A DNA stretch of 64,000 nucleotides. Origin: JACCZR01 sp035296565 (lineage in GTDB: Bacteria; Actinomycetota; Thermoleophilia; Solirubrobacterales; Thermoleophilaceae). The DNA lies in the NCBI GenBank assembly GCA_035296565.1, contig DATHAQ010000027.1:1-64000 (forward strand), written 5' to 3'. The notes under the pieces are model-generated. The model was not told the DNA's origin. It did no database searches and saw nothing but the letters and a program-made list of their open reading frames with translations. The first letter of the stretch is position 1, and every line of letters starts with the position of its first letter. Shown here in pieces: positions 24,376 to 32,258 of the stretch. The translations under genes were made by a program, and so were the position numbers.

Positions 24376-25557
24376 TCATCCCAGTGGGCCGGTCCGGCCG
24401 CGGCGCGGCGTGCGACCGTGCTCGCGCCGCGCGATACGCGCCGCTTCGCGCTGCTCGCGCGTGCCCGCTCGCGCCTCCGCGACCTCGCGCGGAAGGGCCC
24501 GGGCGAAGACCTCCTCGCTGAAGCGCTGGGCATTGGCCACGCAGTCCCGCGGGTCGACGGCGGCGTCGTCGAAGGAGGCGACCGTTGCCGCCAGATCCTC
24601 CGGGCCGCCCTCCGAGAACGCGCCGGTCACGCCCTCCTTGACGGTCTCGAGCGCGCCGCCGCGGCGCACGGCGATGACCGGCCGCCCGGCGGCCTGGGCC
24701 TCGACGGCCGCAATGCCGAACTCCTCGGCCGCCGTGACCACCAGCGCGCGGCAGCTCTGCAGCAGGCGGGCGGCCTGCGGGTCGCTGACGCGGCCGGTGA
24801 AGGTGATCGTCGGCCCGGCCAAGCGCCGCAGGTGGCGGCCGTCGGGGCCGTCGCCGACGACGACGAGCGGCTTGCGCAGCCGGTTGAACGCGCGCACGGC
24901 GTCCTCTATGTGCTTGTGGGGCATCAGCTCGCTCAGCACCAGGTAGTAGTCGCGGACCGGCCCGGGCTCGAAGCGGTGCGTCTGGACGGGTGGGTGGACG
25001 ACGGTGGCGTCGCGGCCGAAGTAGGTGCCGATGCGCGCCTTCGTGGTCCTCGATATGGCGAGGTAGCGGTCGACGCGCTGGGCGGCGATCCAGTCCCACT
25101 GGCGCCAGCGCCGGAACAGGCTGCTCAGGACGGCCCTGCTGACGGGCTCGCGACGAGAGGCCAGCGTCCGGTCGCGGTCGTTCCAGGCGTAGCGGAACGG
25201 GTTGTAGCAGTAGCACACGTGCACCGCGCCCTCGGCCGGCAGCACGGCGTGGGCCCAGGCGCTCGAGCTCGAGAGCACGAGGTCGTAGCCCGTCAGGTCG
25301 AAGGACTCGATCGCCGCGGGGTAGAAGGGCAGCAGGGCGCGGAAGGTCCGCGAGCTGGGCCGAGCCTTCTGCAGGAAGCTGGTGTGGACGTTCCGGTTGG
25401 CGAAGCGGCCCTCGGTGCCCTCCTCGTCGTAGACCGCCGTGAAGACGTCGGCGTTCGGGTACAGGTCGCAGATCGCACGGAAGACCCGCTCGGCGCCGCG
25501 CAGGTCGAGCAGGAAGTCGTGGACTAGGGCGACCCGCCCGGATACAGCTCCCTCCAT
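24376..25557 (-). CDS. GT4-family glycosyltransferase
   Basis: A 393-residue GT-B fold transferase. The N-terminal domain opens VALVHDFLLDLRGAERV, as in mannosyltransferases of the WbaZ type. The C-terminal donor domain has VGDGPDGRHL and the EX7E-type motif EEFGIAAVEAQAAGRPVIA. The C-terminal 40 residues are Arg-rich and probably disordered. With the neighbouring LPRTG protein, second glycosyltransferase and glycosidase-like protein, it suggests an envelope polysaccharide or surface-glycan locus, but no flippase or polymerase gene is present. Confidence 0.92.
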   Translation of the reverse strand: MEGAVSGRVALVHDFLLDLRGAERVFRAICDLYPNADVFTAVYDEEGTEGRFANRNVHTSFLQKARPSSRTFRALLPFYPAAIESFDLTGYDLVLSSSSAWAHAVLPAEGAVHVCYCYNPFRYAWNDRDRTLASRREPVSRAVLSSLFRRWRQWDWIAAQRVDRYLAISRTTKARIGTYFGRDATVVHPPVQTHRFEPGPVRDYYLVLSELMPHKHIEDAVRAFNRLRKPLVVVGDGPDGRHLRRLAGPTITFTGRVSDPQAARLLQSCRALVVTAAEEFGIAAVEAQAAGRPVIAVRRGGALETVKEGVTGAFSEGGPEDLAATVASFDDAAVDPRDCVANAQRFSEEVFARALPREVAEARAGTREQREAARIARREHGRTPRRGRTGPLG

Positions 25558-25639
25558 GGATTACGAAGGATACGTTCCGCCACGGGTGTTCTCGCCGATT
25601 GGAGAAGGATTACCGGTCCTGCTGCTAGAAATCCCGTCT

Positions 25640-26149
25640 ATGCGGACTCCCCGCTTGGCCCTCTTCGCCGTCCTCGCTCTCGTGGCGATGCCTTCGTCGG
25701 CGCTCGCTCAGAGCGCGGGGGACGACCAGTACTCGAACCCCGTGCCCCAGACCGAGGCGCCGTCCTCGAACGGCTCGGGCGGCGGCTCGGGCAGCAGCGG
25801 GTCGGGCAGCAGCGGCTCGGGCTCCGGCAGCGGCGCCGGGGCCGGGGCCCAGGCCGGGGCAGGCACCACGGCCGGCACCTCCTCCTCGGGGCAGACCTCC
25901 CCGCAAAGCTCCACGTCGGACAGCAGCGGCAGCACGAGCAGCGAGAGTGGCTCGAACGATTCGGGCGAGACGCTGCCCCGAACCGGCCTGCCGATCGGCG
26001 TGCTGGCGGCGCTGGGGTTGCTCTTGACCGTCTCGGGCCGGCGCCTGCGGCGCGCCAGCGAGGAGCGGGCGCCCGATCCCTACGCCGAGCGGGAGCCGGA
26101 CGTCCCGGCCTCGTCGCCCGTCGCGCGCGCCCGCCGGCGCTCTGACTGA
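25640..26149 (+). CDS. LPRTG surface protein, Gly/Ser-rich
   Basis: 169 residues: signal peptide (LALFAVLALVAMPSSALAQ), a low-complexity Ser/Gly-rich stalk of about 85 residues, then LPRTG followed by the helix LPIGVLAALGLLLTVSG and Arg-rich GRRLRR. That is the sortase sorting-signal layout, so it is a candidate for the sortase at 9538-10137. Unusually, about 36 charged residues follow the helix, where sorting signals normally stop after a few. It might therefore be retained as a membrane protein instead. Confidence 0.83.
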   Translation: MRTPRLALFAVLALVAMPSSALAQSAGDDQYSNPVPQTEAPSSNGSGGGSGSSGSGSSGSGSGSGAGAGAQAGAGTTAGTSSSGQTSPQSSTSDSSGSTSSESGSNDSGETLPRTGLPIGVLAALGLLLTVSGRRLRRASEERAPDPYAEREPDVPASSPVARARRRSD

Positions 26150-27197
26150 CCGAGCCGCTATCGCGATAAACGGCCGCGCCGCCCGCCGGGCCCAGGTCGG
26201 CGGCGTGGAGCGCGTGGCCCGCGAGCTGGCCACGCGGCTGCCGCGGCTGCGACCGGGTGGCTACCGCGTGCTGGCGCCCCCGCCGGCGCTCGCCCACCGG
26301 GCCGGCCACCTGTGGGAGCAGGCCGCCCTGCCGGCGGCCGCGCGCCGCTTCGCGCTGCTGCTCTCGCCGGCCAACACAGCCCCCCTGGCGGCGCCCAACA
26401 ACGCGGTCTGCGCATTCGACGCGGCTGCGGTGCGCCATCCCGAGTGGTACGGGCGGGGCTACGCGCGCTGGCAGGCGACGCTGCTGCCGCGCCTCGCCCG
26501 GCGGGCGCGGTTGCTCGTCGCGGCCTCCACATTCGGGCGCGGGGAGCTGATCGAGGTCCTCGGCGCTGCGCCTGAGCGCGTGGCGGTGGTCCCGCTGGGG
26601 GTCGACGAGCGCTTCCGCCCCGACGCCGACCCAGAGCCCGCACGACGCGCACATCGTCTCGAGCGCCCGTACGTGCTGGCCGTGGGCACCCGCGTCGTTC
26701 GCAAGAACCTGGACGTGCTGCGCGAGGCCGAGGCCCGGCTCGACGCGCTGGGCGTGGAGCTGGTGGTGGCCGGGAGCGGGCGCGGCTATATGCGCGCCGA
26801 GGCCGAGCCGCCGGGCCGGCCGCTGGGCTACGTCGGCGAGGAGCAGCTTCCCGGCCTCTACGCGGGGGCACGCGCGGTTGTGGTGCCGTCCCGCTACGAG
26901 GGCTTCGGGCTGCCCTGCCTGGAGGCGATGGCCACCGGGACGCCGGTGGTGGCCGCCGCGGCCACGGCCCTGCCGGAAACCTGCGGCGGCGCGGCGCTGT
27001 TGGCCGATCCCGACGACCCCGCCGCGTTCGCCGATGCGCTCATGCGATTGATCGAGGACGAGCGCCTGCACGCCGAGCGGCGCGCGGCGGGGCTGAAGCG
27101 AGCGGCCGGTTTCAGCTGGGACAGGACCGCCCGTGAGCTCGACGGCGTGTTGATGGCGCAGCTGAACGCCGCACCTTCCGGGGGCCCTGCGGTATAG
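26142..27197 (+). CDS. GT4-family glycosyltransferase (mannosyltransferase-like), CTG start proposed
   Basis: Single GT-B fold transferase. The donor-domain motif is YEGFGLPCLEAMATGTPVVAA, preceded by AVGTRVVRKNLDVL and the Rossmann segment ELVVAGSGRG. The first conventional start, GTG at 26205, would remove the conserved N-terminal strand and acceptor loop (AIAINGRAARRAQVGG). That segment is in frame upstream and can only be reached from CTG at 26142, 5 bases before the stop codon of the LPRTG gene. I therefore extend the gene there (351 residues), as inference. Acceptor unknown. Confidence 0.87.
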   Translation: MTDRAAIAINGRAARRAQVGGVERVARELATRLPRLRPGGYRVLAPPPALAHRAGHLWEQAALPAAARRFALLLSPANTAPLAAPNNAVCAFDAAAVRHPEWYGRGYARWQATLLPRLARRARLLVAASTFGRGELIEVLGAAPERVAVVPLGVDERFRPDADPEPARRAHRLERPYVLAVGTRVVRKNLDVLREAEARLDALGVELVVAGSGRGYMRAEAEPPGRPLGYVGEEQLPGLYAGARAVVVPSRYEGFGLPCLEAMATGTPVVAAAATALPETCGGAALLADPDDPAAFADALMRLIEDERLHAERRAAGLKRAAGFSWDRTARELDGVLMAQLNAAPSGGPAV

Positions 27198-27204
27198 ACA
27201 GAGC

Positions 27205-28410
27205 GTGAGGCGTCCTCTTCTCCTGCTCGTCGTGCTGGCCGCCGGGCTGGCAGGGCCGGTCGCCTCCGCCGACGCCCGGCGGGTGGTGCCGGGCGGCTTC
27301 TTCGGCACCGTCCTCGACGGCCCCATGCAGGAGTCGGGCTTCGGGCTCAGAGGGGAGACCGCCCAGATGTCGCGCAGCGGCGTGGAGTCCGTGCGCTTCT
27401 CGGCCTACTGGCACGTCGCCCAGCCGTACGCCTCGTTCGCCGCGGTCCCTGAGAACGAGCGCGGCCGCTACCGCAACGAGGGCGGTGTCCCCACCTACTG
27501 GTTCGACATCGACCGCATGGTCCGTGCCGCGGCTCAGCGTGGCCTGCGCTCCATGCCGACCATCCTCAACCCGCCCATCTGGGGCCGCCAGTACCGCGAC
27601 CGCCGCGGATCTCCGCCGGTCCCCGAGTCCTATGCGCGCTTCGCCGCGCTGCTGGTGCGCCGCTACGGCCCGCGGGGCGCCTTCTGGGCCGAGAACCCGA
27701 TCCTGCGCAAGGTCCCGGTGCGCGACTGGCAGTTGCTCAACGAGGTCAACCACACGTTCTACTGGAACGTTCCGGGCTCGGATCCGAACAACATCGACAA
27801 CACCGCCTCCGCGCCGGGCTACGTCAATCTGCTGCGCGTCACGCGGGCGGCCATCAAGTCGGTCGACGGGCGGGCCCGCATCGTCCACGCGGGCACCGAC
27901 AGCAAGGCCTGGCTCTACCTGCGGGCGATCTACCGCGCGGGCGGGCGGCGTCTGTTCGACGTCTTCGCGGTCCACCCGTTCACCGACACGCCCCACAACG
28001 TGATCACCATCCTGCGCTACGTGCGCCGGGCGATGAACCGCGCCGGCGACCGGCGCAAGCCCATGCTCGTCAGCGAGTGGTCATGGCCCTCGGCGCGCGG
28101 CCATGCCGCGGACCCCGGCCACCTCAGTCGCACCACCCGCGGCCAGGCCACCGCGATCACGCAGACCCAGAAGCTGTTCGTGCGCTGGCGCAGGCGCCTT
28201 CGGCTCAGCAACGCCTACTACTACAACTGGCTCTCCGAGCCGATCGCGGGCGTGCGGTTCACCTTCGCGGGACTGCGCTCATTGGACAGCAGGAACCGTG
28301 TCTCGCGCAAGCCTGCCCAGAGCGCCTACGCGCGCTCGTCGCTGGCCTACGAGGGCTGCCGGCGCAAGTCCAGCCGCTCGGCGACCCGCTGCCTCAGGCG
28401 CCGGCGCTGA
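27205..28410 (+). CDS. Secreted glycosidase-like TIM-barrel protein
   Basis: A 401-residue exported protein with an N-terminal signal peptide (LLLLVVLAAGLAGPVASADA). The sequence resembles clan GH-A barrels: the acid/base Glu would be in QLLNEVN (near residue 182) and the nucleophile Glu in LVSEWSW (near residue 290). FAVHPFTD and ARIVHAGTD fit barrel strands. No carbohydrate-binding module; the C-terminus is Arg-rich. It starts 7 bases after the glycosyltransferase stop and is probably in the same operon. The glycosidase role is inferred from motif placement only. Confidence 0.8.
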   Translation: MRRPLLLLVVLAAGLAGPVASADARRVVPGGFFGTVLDGPMQESGFGLRGETAQMSRSGVESVRFSAYWHVAQPYASFAAVPENERGRYRNEGGVPTYWFDIDRMVRAAAQRGLRSMPTILNPPIWGRQYRDRRGSPPVPESYARFAALLVRRYGPRGAFWAENPILRKVPVRDWQLLNEVNHTFYWNVPGSDPNNIDNTASAPGYVNLLRVTRAAIKSVDGRARIVHAGTDSKAWLYLRAIYRAGGRRLFDVFAVHPFTDTPHNVITILRYVRRAMNRAGDRRKPMLVSEWSWPSARGHAADPGHLSRTTRGQATAITQTQKLFVRWRRRLRLSNAYYYNWLSEPIAGVRFTFAGLRSLDSRNRVSRKPAQSAYARSSLAYEGCRRKSSRSATRCLRRRR

Positions 28411-28729
28411 CCCCGGACGCCACGCCCTGCCCGACCGTGTAGTGAAAGGTGGGCTGCAGCGGGACCTGGTAGAGCCCCGCGGCCTCGGCACGGGCGGCGC
28501 CGATCTCGTCCGAGTACCAGTAGCGCTCCCACGACTCCTTGTCGGGGAAGACGGCGTGCTGGGTGAAGTCCAGCAGCCCGTCGGCGGCGCGGTAGAAGCC
28601 CCAGCTCGTGGCGCCGTAGTCCAGCGCCGCCTCGGCGGCGGGCAGCCAGGCGGCCTCGAACTTGTCGCCCCTGAGCGGGTTCGCCACCCAGCGGATCTCG
28701 ACGAGGTAGGGGCCGGGGCGGGCGGGCAT
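28394..28729 (-). CDS. Small protein translationally coupled to ccr (111 aa)
   Basis: 111 residues, soluble, Trp/Tyr-rich (SWERYWYSDE), with a strand-helix layout that could be a dimeric alpha/beta-barrel like antibiotic-biosynthesis monooxygenase domains. No certain family. Its ATG overlaps the ccr stop by one base (TGATG), so it is made together with crotonyl-CoA carboxylase/reductase. Its 3' end overlaps the convergent glycosidase-like gene by 17 bases. A role linked to acyl-CoA metabolism is guilt by association only. Confidence 0.72.
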   Translation of the reverse strand: MPARPGPYLVEIRWVANPLRGDKFEAAWLPAAEAALDYGATSWGFYRAADGLLDFTQHAVFPDKESWERYWYSDEIGAARAEAAGLYQVPLQPTFHYTVGQGVASGVSAGA

Positions 28730-29982
28730 CAGCCGGCCTCGGCGTAGATCGCGCCCGGTCCGTCCTCGGTCTTGCCCTCGCCCTCCTTCTCGGCTCCCAC
28801 GAGGATCGAGATCTTCCCGAGGTGCTGGTTCTCGCGCATGAGCTGGTGCGCCTCGGCGACGCCGTCGAAGCCCATCGTGCGCCAGAGCACCGGCTGGATG
28901 AGCCCGGACTCGATGAGCTCGTTGGCCTTCATGCACTCGTAGGCGTTGGCGAAGTGCGAGCCAAGGATCTCCTTCTGGCGCATCCACAGATAGCGGACGT
29001 CGAAGTCGAGGTTGTAGCCGGTGGTGCCGGCGCAGATGACCACCTTGCCGAAGGGCTTGACCACGAACACCGAGGTGGGGAAGGTGGCCTGGCCGACGTG
29101 CTCGAAGACGATGTCTGGCGAGTCGCCCAGGATCTCCTTGACGCGCTTGCCGAACTGGCGCGAGACCCCGAAGCGCTCCTTCTCCTCCTCGGGCGACTCG
29201 TTGCCGGTCCGCATCATGCCCTTGAACTCGGCGCGGTCGATGGCGTCCACGGCGCCGAGCTTCTTGACCAGCTCGGCCTTCTCGGGCGAGGAGACGACCC
29301 CGACGGCCTCGGCGCCCGCGGCCTTGCAGAGCTGGGTGGCGAACACGCCGAGCCCGCCGGCGGCGCCCCAGATGAGCACGCGGTGGCCGGCCTGGATCTC
29401 GCAGCGGTTGATCAGCATGCGGTAGGCGGTGAAGTAGACGAGGCCGTAAGAGGCGGCCTCCTCCCAGGTGAGGTTCCTGGCCTTGGGCAGCAGCTGCTGG
29501 GCCTGGACCTTGGTGAACTGGGCGAAGGAGCCCCAGGTCGTCTCGTAGCCCCAGATCTTCTGCGAGGGCGCGGCCATCGGGTCGAGGCCGTGAACCTCGG
29601 GGTCCTCGTATGAAGCCTGGTTGCAGTGGATCGTGACCTCGTCGCCGGGCTTCCAGCGCGTCACCCCGGGCCCGACCTTCCAGACGACGCCCGATGCGTC
29701 CGAGCCGCCGATGTGGTGGCCGTACTCGGGGTGGTCGCCGTAGCGCCAGACCCCGACGGGCTCCCCGAGGGCGGCCCAGACGTTGTTGTAGTTCACCCCG
29801 GCGGCCATGACGCGGACGATGACCTCGAAGGCGCCGGGCTCGGGCACCTCGATCTCCTCGAGCTGGAAGGCGTCGCGGGGCTCGCCCTCGCGCTCCTGGC
29901 GGATGACCCAGGCGGCCATGGTCTTCGGCAGCGTGCCGGGCTCCACGTCGAGCTCGGTCACGTTCTTGAGGTCAACGGCCAT
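28729..29982 (-). CDS. ccr: Crotonyl-CoA carboxylase/reductase
   Basis: A 417-residue medium-chain reductase of the Ccr type, which reduces and carboxylates crotonyl-CoA to ethylmalonyl-CoA with NADPH and CO2. The family hallmark NYNNVWAALGEP near residue 64 carries Asn positions of the CO2 pocket. WGYETTWGSFAQF (Glu147) and GSHFANAYE (His343) match the other CO2-site positions known for Ccr. The NADPH Rossmann motif is WGAAGGLGVFA. It is full length, with an acidic tail. The ATG is preceded by GGAGGACC, so it is conventionally translated. It is the committed step of the ethylmalonyl-CoA pathway, followed by Ecm, Mch and Mcl encoded in this window. Confidence 0.94.
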   Translation of the reverse strand: MAVDLKNVTELDVEPGTLPKTMAAWVIRQEREGEPRDAFQLEEIEVPEPGAFEVIVRVMAAGVNYNNVWAALGEPVGVWRYGDHPEYGHHIGGSDASGVVWKVGPGVTRWKPGDEVTIHCNQASYEDPEVHGLDPMAAPSQKIWGYETTWGSFAQFTKVQAQQLLPKARNLTWEEAASYGLVYFTAYRMLINRCEIQAGHRVLIWGAAGGLGVFATQLCKAAGAEAVGVVSSPEKAELVKKLGAVDAIDRAEFKGMMRTGNESPEEEKERFGVSRQFGKRVKEILGDSPDIVFEHVGQATFPTSVFVVKPFGKVVICAGTTGYNLDFDVRYLWMRQKEILGSHFANAYECMKANELIESGLIQPVLWRTMGFDGVAEAHQLMRENQHLGKISILVGAEKEGEGKTEDGPGAIYAEAG

Positions 29983-30049
29983 GTTTCTGACGGTCCTCCG
30001 CGAGTCGATTCTGGGGCCGCGAGAGCCTACCGACGTGCGCGAGGAGGGC

Positions 30050-31627
30050 TCAGGCCGGCAGCTCGGCAGCAGCCTCGCCGGCGTGTCGCTGGCTGCCCTT
30101 CCGGATGTGCGAGCCGGCGGGGCGGATGAGCAGCGCCGCGATCGCTACGCCGGCCACGGCGACGCCCATCGAGAGCAGCATGCCGTGCGAGAGGGCGTAG
30201 AGGAAGGCGTCCCGGCCGGCGCCCGCGACGCGCTGGGCGAGCGCGGGGTCCAGCCCCCGCACGGCGGCGCCGCCGCCCGAGGCGAGGTTCTCCACCATGG
30301 CCTCGCGCTGGCCCGGGCTCACCGGCAGGCCCGCGAGCTTGTCTTCCAGGCGAGCAGAGGCGAGGCTCTGGAACAGCGCGCCCAGCACCGCGATGCCGAA
30401 GGTCCCGCCGACCATGCGGCTCATGGACAGCATGCCCGAGGCCGCTCCCGCCTTCTCCGGAGCGACGGCGTTCATCGCCGCTGTTGACATCGGCGACATG
30501 GTCAGTCCGATGCCCAGCCCCATGACCATGAAGGCCGGCAGCAGCAGCCCGTAGCCCGAGGTCGCCGAGATGTGCGTCTGGATGAACAACGAGACGCCGA
30601 GCAGGGTGAGGCCGGCCACGATGAGCGGCCGCGGCCCGAAGCGGTCGGCCAGCCGCCCCGACACGGGGGCGGTGACGATGATGATCAGCGTCGCGGGAAG
30701 GAAGCGCACGCCGGCCTCGAGCGGGCTGTAGCCGAGCAGGTTCTGCATGTAGAGGGCGACGAAGAAGAAGACGGCGAGCATCGCGAACGAGATCACGAAG
30801 CCGACGAGGTTTGCGCCCAGGAAGGTGCGCGAGCGAAGCTGGTGGAAGTCGATCATCGGCGCCCGCACGCGGCGCTCGATCGCCGCGAAGCCCGCCAACC
30901 CCACGACGCTGGCCACGAGCAGCCCGACGATCTCGGGGGAGCCCCAGCCCCAGGCGTTGCCCTCCACAAGGGCGAGCACCAGCGAGGTCAGGCCGAGCGA
31001 CAGCGCGGCGATGCCGGGCACGTCGACGGTGCGCGCCACGGTCTCGTCGCGCGACTCCCGCGCGGCGAACAGCGTCACGATCACGGCGCCGACGGCCACC
31101 GGGAGGTTGATGAAGAAGATCGCGCGCCAGGAGACGTGCTCGGTGAGCGCTCCGCCCACCACCGGGCCGATGGCCAGGGCGAGAGCGGACACGCCCGCCC
31201 AGGTCCCGATCGCCTTGCCGCGCTCCTCGGGCGGGAACGCGTTGGAGATGATCGACAGGGTGCCGGGCATCATGAACGCGGCACCGATCCCCTGGGCGGC
31301 CCGGCCCGCTACCAGCCAGGCCTGGTCCGGGGAGAGGCCGATCGCGGCGCTCGAGGCCGCGAAGACCACCACGCCGAACAGGAACATGCGCCGCCGGCCG
31401 AGGATGTCGCCGAGGCGGCCGCCGGTGACCAGCAGCACCGCGAAGGTCAGCGTGTAGGCGTTGACCGTCCACTCCAGCGAGGAGATCGAGGCGTCGAGGT
31501 CGCGCTGGATCGACGGCAGCGCCACGTTCACGACCGTGTTGTCGAGCATGATCATGAACAGCGCGAAGCACATCGCGCCGAGCGTCCACCAGCGGCGGTT
31601 GCCCTCGTTGAGACGGACCCGGCTCAT
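30050..31627 (-). CDS. MFS multidrug exporter, DHA2 (14-TM) family
   Basis: A 525-residue major facilitator with about 14 hydrophobic helices. The family motifs are present: LDNTVVNVALP in helix 1, GGRLGDILGRRRM as motif A between helices 2 and 3, and the exporter motif C-like ALAIGPVVGGALTE in helix 5. It would extrude hydrophobic drugs or metabolites with proton antiport. The start overlaps the end of the MarR-type regulator gene by 4 bases, so the repressor and pump form one operon. Confidence 0.94.
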   Translation of the reverse strand: MSRVRLNEGNRRWWTLGAMCFALFMIMLDNTVVNVALPSIQRDLDASISSLEWTVNAYTLTFAVLLVTGGRLGDILGRRRMFLFGVVVFAASSAAIGLSPDQAWLVAGRAAQGIGAAFMMPGTLSIISNAFPPEERGKAIGTWAGVSALALAIGPVVGGALTEHVSWRAIFFINLPVAVGAVIVTLFAARESRDETVARTVDVPGIAALSLGLTSLVLALVEGNAWGWGSPEIVGLLVASVVGLAGFAAIERRVRAPMIDFHQLRSRTFLGANLVGFVISFAMLAVFFFVALYMQNLLGYSPLEAGVRFLPATLIIIVTAPVSGRLADRFGPRPLIVAGLTLLGVSLFIQTHISATSGYGLLLPAFMVMGLGIGLTMSPMSTAAMNAVAPEKAGAASGMLSMSRMVGGTFGIAVLGALFQSLASARLEDKLAGLPVSPGQREAMVENLASGGGAAVRGLDPALAQRVAGAGRDAFLYALSHGMLLSMGVAVAGVAIAALLIRPAGSHIRKGSQRHAGEAAAELPA

Positions 31628-32082
31628 GAGCGGCGGGCGAGCGGCTGCAGGCCCTGCATCAGGGTCTCGCGCTCATCGGGGTCGAGCTCCGACAGCAGCT
31701 CGCGCACGCCCGCGACGCGCAGCGCGTGGAGCTGGCGGAAGGTGCGCCGGCCCTGGGCGGTGAGGGCGACCAGCTTGCTGCGGCGGTCACGCGGGTCCTC
31801 CTGACGGCCCACGTCGCCGCGCTGCACCAGGCCGTCGACGGCGCGGCTCACGGCGGCGGGGGAGAGCCCGATGCGCTCGCTGAGGGAGCCGATCGAGTGA
31901 GGCTCGTCGAGCTCGTCGAGAGCGTTGAGGAGCTTGACCTGGGTGAAGCTCAGCCCCCGCTCCTCCACGGCGGCGAAGAAGTCGCGGCCCGTGTTGGCGA
32001 CCAGGTGGCGCAGCACTGCGGCGACGGTGGCCGTCAGCTCTCCGAGGTCCGTGCCTTCCTTGTGCAGACTAGATGCTTGCAC
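31624..32082 (-). CDS. MarR-family transcriptional repressor
   Basis: A 152-residue winged-helix regulator. The recognition region is SIGSLSERIGLSPAAVSRAVDGL and the wing carries DPRDRRSKLVALT, a MarR signature. The terminal helices form the dimer interface. GTG start. The upstream palindrome TTGCACGCATGCAA overlaps the start region and probably is its own operator. It leads the operon with the DHA2 exporter, the standard autoregulated drug-efflux layout. Ligand unknown. Confidence 0.93.
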   Translation of the reverse strand: MQASSLHKEGTDLGELTATVAAVLRHLVANTGRDFFAAVEERGLSFTQVKLLNALDELDEPHSIGSLSERIGLSPAAVSRAVDGLVQRGDVGRQEDPRDRRSKLVALTAQGRRTFRQLHALRVAGVRELLSELDPDERETLMQGLQPLARRS

Positions 32083-32096
32083 GCATGCAAATATAG
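32077..32096 (-). promoter_or_regulatory. Probable MarR operator and -10 box
   Basis: The inverted repeat TTGCA-nnnn-TGCAA (32077-32090) covers the GTG start codon of the MarR gene. On the minus strand TATATT lies just upstream (about 32091-32096) as a -10 candidate. Repressor bound here would block initiation. Confidence 0.55.
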
Positions 32097-32166
32097 CAGG
32101 GGGGGGTTCCCGCAGCCGTCCGAGCGGGCCGGAATCCGGGCCTCGGTGTGGCGAGCACGCGGTCCG

Positions 32167-32195
32167 AAAAATCCCTCAGGCGGCTGAGCGTTTCC
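32167..32195. repeat. Family-1 intergenic palindrome, degenerate copy
   Basis: CTCAG-GCGG-CTGAG core with A/T-rich flanks (AAATCC on the left, GTTTCC on the right), in the gap between the divergent MarR and GST-like genes. It is weaker than the 6199 copy but keeps the same core and flank pattern. Confidence 0.5.
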
Positions 32196-32203
32196 TCAGC
32201 GGG

Positions 32204-32245
32204 CGTGCGCCATGCCGCCCGGCACGTGCGCCATGCCGCCCGGCA
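32204..32245 (+). repeat. Perfect 21-bp tandem duplication
   Basis: The 21-base unit beginning CGTGCGCCATGCCGCCCGGC is present twice head-to-tail (32204-32224, 32225-32245), immediately before the TAGGAT box of the GST-like gene. The unit itself contains GCCGCCCGGC. Confidence 0.85.
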
Positions 32246-32246
32246 T

Positions 32247-32252
32247 TAGGAT
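32247..32252 (+). promoter_or_regulatory. TAGGAT -10-like box, leaderless start
   Basis: TAGGAT lies 6 bases before the GTG at 32259. There is no ribosome binding site in the gap. Confidence 0.45.
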
Positions 32253-32258
32253 CGCCGC

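Noticed and set aside
25558..25639. Riboswitch or attenuator before the LPRTG gene
   Set aside because: The 82-base gap is less GC-rich than average, but I found no convincing stem series or known aptamer pattern.
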